Part shown: piece by piece, positions 5,395 through 7,091 of the stretch
How the letters are laid out: each line of letters begins with the position of its first letter
Position numbering within the stretch: position 1 is the first letter of the stretch
Assembly (NCBI GenBank): GCA_934249265.1
Contig: CAKQKQ010000086.1
Location: forward strand, 1 to 7,091
Source: an uncultured Clostridia bacterium
GTDB taxonomy: Bacteria > Bacillota > Clostridia > Christensenellales > Borkfalkiaceae
Length of the DNA: 7,091 nt
Direction of reading: 5' to 3'
Notes under the pieces: model-generated
Database searches by the model: none
What the model was told of the DNA's origin: nothing
Seen by the model: only the letters and a program-made list of their open reading frames with translations
Made by a program: the position numbers and the translations under genes

Positions 5395-7091
5395 TTAGTT
5401 AATCGTTCTGAATACGTCGATGACTTGTTTGTCTTGTTTTAGTTTTTTAATGAGTTCGTCAAGGTCGGAACTCTTGTTGAGTTTTACCGTCATATCGACG
5501 ATAGTCATTCTTAATTTTAAGTCGATACGACCGTTTATCGAAGTGATAAACAAGCCGAGTTGTTGACATACCGCCGAAACAGAAGATAAAAGTGCCGCAT
5601 TTTCAACAGCGTGAATTTTAATACTTGCGATGAAGTTACCGCTGCTTACGTCAGCCCAACGCGCTTCGAGTATTCTGTCGGTAGGTTCGTTTTTCATGTT
5701 GGGGCAATTGGCTCTGTGAATAGTTACTCCCCTACCCCTCGAGATAAAGCCGATAATGGTATCGCCGGGTACGGGGTTGCAACAACCCGCAAACCTACAC
5801 AAAAGTCCTTCCATACCTTTGACGATTACTTCGTTTTTCTTGGGGTTGTGCTTTATCGAGAAATTGCCGTCGGCAGAACTTTTTTCGTTCTGCTTTTCTT
5901 CTTTTTTGTGTAAATCGATGAGTTTTACGAGTATTTGGTTGACGCTTATTGCGCCGCAACCCACAGCCGCGTACATTTCATCGGTCGTGGAAAAACTGAA
6001 TTTGTTTGAAATAAGCGCAAAACCCGTCGAGTTTAACAAGTCGTTTAAGGCGTAGCCCTTGTTTTTAGCCTCCGCTTCGAGCATGCTCTTGCCGAGTTTT
6101 ATATTGTCCTCTTGCATGGACTTTTTGAAAAAGGCTTTAATCTTGGCTTTTGTACCCGAAGATTTTGCGATTTTAAGCCAATCCCAAGACGGACCTTTGC
6201 TTGTTTTTGAAGTAATGATTTCAACCACGTCGCCGAGGTGCAATTCGGTGTTGAGCGGAACGATTTTTCCGTTTACCTTTGCCCCGACGCATCTGTTGCC
6301 GACAGCGGTGTGAATTTTGTATGCAAAATCGATGGGCGTGGCTTTATCGACAAGGCTGACAACCTCGCCCGTCGGCGTAAATACCAACAGTTCGGAGTTG
6401 TAGACCTCGCCTTTTAAAGTTTCGAGGAATTCAACCGAGTCTTTTACGCCCTTTTCCCACTCGATTGCGTCTTTTATCCAATCGAGTTTGTTGTCGAAAT
6501 TGTCGTTTTCCTTCGTGGTGTTGCTCTTATATTTCCAATGCGCCGCGATACCGAGTTCGGCAGTCTTGTGCATTTCGACGGTACGAATTTGTATTTCAAA
6601 CGTTTGACCGAAACTCGTGACTACGGTCGTGTGCAAACTTTGATACATATTCGGCTTGGGCATGGCGATATAGTCCTTAATTCTGCCGGGGATAGGCTTC
6701 CACTTGTTGTGAATTTTACCCAAAACTTCATAACATTCGTCAACCGTATCGACAATGGCGCGCACCGCGGTCAAATCGTAAATTTGGTCGAGCGTTTTGC
6801 CTTGCCTTTTCATCTTTTTATAAATGCTGTAAAAATGCTTGGGTCTGCCGCTTACCGTGCCTTTTATGTTGGATTCTTTTAAAATTTCTTCCAAATCTTT
6901 AACGACCGAATCGACAAATTTTTGCCTTTCGACGAGTTTTGCGTGTATGTTGGTGGACAAATACTCGTATGCTTCGGGGTCGATGTATTTTAAAGACAAA
7001 TCTTCAAGTTCGCACTTGATTTGCGAAATACCTAGTCTGCCTGCAATAGGCGCAAAAATATCCAATGTTTCCTTGGCAATGCGTTGCTGTT
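5395..7091 (-). CDS. rel: Bifunctional (p)ppGpp synthetase/hydrolase, Rel/SpoT family, 5'-truncated by the window edge
   Basis: Long-form RelA/SpoT homologue that makes and degrades the alarmone (p)ppGpp in the cytoplasm. The frame is open to the right edge and 564 residues plus the stop are visible; family members are about 730, so roughly 165 N-terminal residues, including the HD hydrolase motif, lie outside. The visible part starts QQRIAKETLDIFAP, matching the end of the hydrolase domain; the TTG at 7063-7065 is an internal Leu codon, not a start. Counting visible residues, the synthetase domain has GRPKHFYSIYKK (81-92), YDLTAVR (104-110), RIKD (136-139), YQSLHT (149-154) and EIQIRT (165-170). 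RxKD rather than ExDD is the signature of bifunctional Rel/SpoT enzymes, not synthetase-only RelA. Next come a TGS domain (about 233-294), a helical region, a Cys-rich zinc-finger-like domain (C431, C436, C437, H458, C462) and a C-terminal ACT domain (about 486-564). The stop is one base before the hydrolase gene. Family certain; hydrolase activity unverified here. Confidence 0.97.
   Translation of the reverse strand, partial: QQRIAKETLDIFAPIAGRLGISQIKCELEDLSLKYIDPEAYEYLSTNIHAKLVERQKFVDSVVKDLEEILKESNIKGTVSGRPKHFYSIYKKMKRQGKTLDQIYDLTAVRAIVDTVDECYEVLGKIHNKWKPIPGRIKDYIAMPKPNMYQSLHTTVVTSFGQTFEIQIRTVEMHKTAELGIAAHWKYKSNTTKENDNFDNKLDWIKDAIEWEKGVKDSVEFLETLKGEVYNSELLVFTPTGEVVSLVDKATPIDFAYKIHTAVGNRCVGAKVNGKIVPLNTELHLGDVVEIITSKTSKGPSWDWLKIAKSSGTKAKIKAFFKKSMQEDNIKLGKSMLEAEAKNKGYALNDLLNSTGFALISNKFSFSTTDEMYAAVGCGAISVNQILVKLIDLHKKEEKQNEKSSADGNFSIKHNPKKNEVIVKGMEGLLCRFAGCCNPVPGDTIIGFISRGRGVTIHRANCPNMKNEPTDRILEARWADVSSGNFIASIKIHAVENAALLSSVSAVCQQLGLFITSINGRIDLKLRMTIVDMTVKLNKSSDLDELIKKLKQDKQVIDVFRTIN

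Noticed and set aside
7063..7065. TTG as the start of the Rel protein
   Set aside because: The frame is open upstream to the window edge and the extra residues (QQRIAKET) match the family, so this codon is internal.

Overview
The window looks like chromosomal housekeeping sequence from a low- to moderate-GC Gram-positive anaerobe, most likely a member of the Clostridia (Bacillota). The reasons are the HemZ-type radical SAM protein next to a bifunctional Rel and a small metallo-beta-lactamase-fold hydrolase, the AGGAGG-type ribosome binding sites, the U-tract terminators, and proteins that recall the Bacillus/Clostridium forms of Rel, PNPase and S15. This placement is an inference; there is no rRNA or other marker gene here. 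All five recognisable genes lie on the minus strand, so transcription runs from right to left.

Layout, in transcription order. (1) 7091-5395: Rel/SpoT-type (p)ppGpp synthetase/hydrolase, cut by the right edge and so missing its start and its HD hydrolase motif. (2) 5393-4785: glyoxalase II-like metal hydrolase, starting one base after the rel stop. (3) A 187-bp AT-rich gap with reshuffled short repeats, then 4597-3239: HemZ. (4) A promoter at 3204-3232, a foldable leader, then 3116-2853: rpsO (ribosomal protein S15), closed by a very good terminator at 2801-2840. (5) About 300 bp of AT-rich sequence with short direct repeats, a possible promoter and a leader hairpin, then 2522-393: pnp (polynucleotide phosphorylase), closed by a terminator at 342-377.

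(6) The left 340 bp holds no recognisable gene but is the least ordinary part. It has a near-consensus leftward promoter (243-271) overlapped by two copies of the palindrome TGATATCA one helical turn apart. Downstream are a 34-bp tandem duplication and three degenerate 24-bp repeats. Reading through one copy of the 34-bp unit instead of two would restore a 60-codon ORF. Just past that ORF's end is a G-rich ribosome binding site and a possible GTG start, so a further minus-strand gene may begin at or beyond the left edge.

Functionally, Rel sets the stringent response, while S15 (30S assembly) and PNPase (RNA decay) are the classic rpsO-pnp pair of translation and RNA turnover. Here the two are separated by a strong terminator and probably have their own promoters. 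I see no mobile element, tRNA, rRNA or CRISPR array. The five genes are conventional; the points worth a second look are the left-edge locus and the rpsO and pnp leaders.
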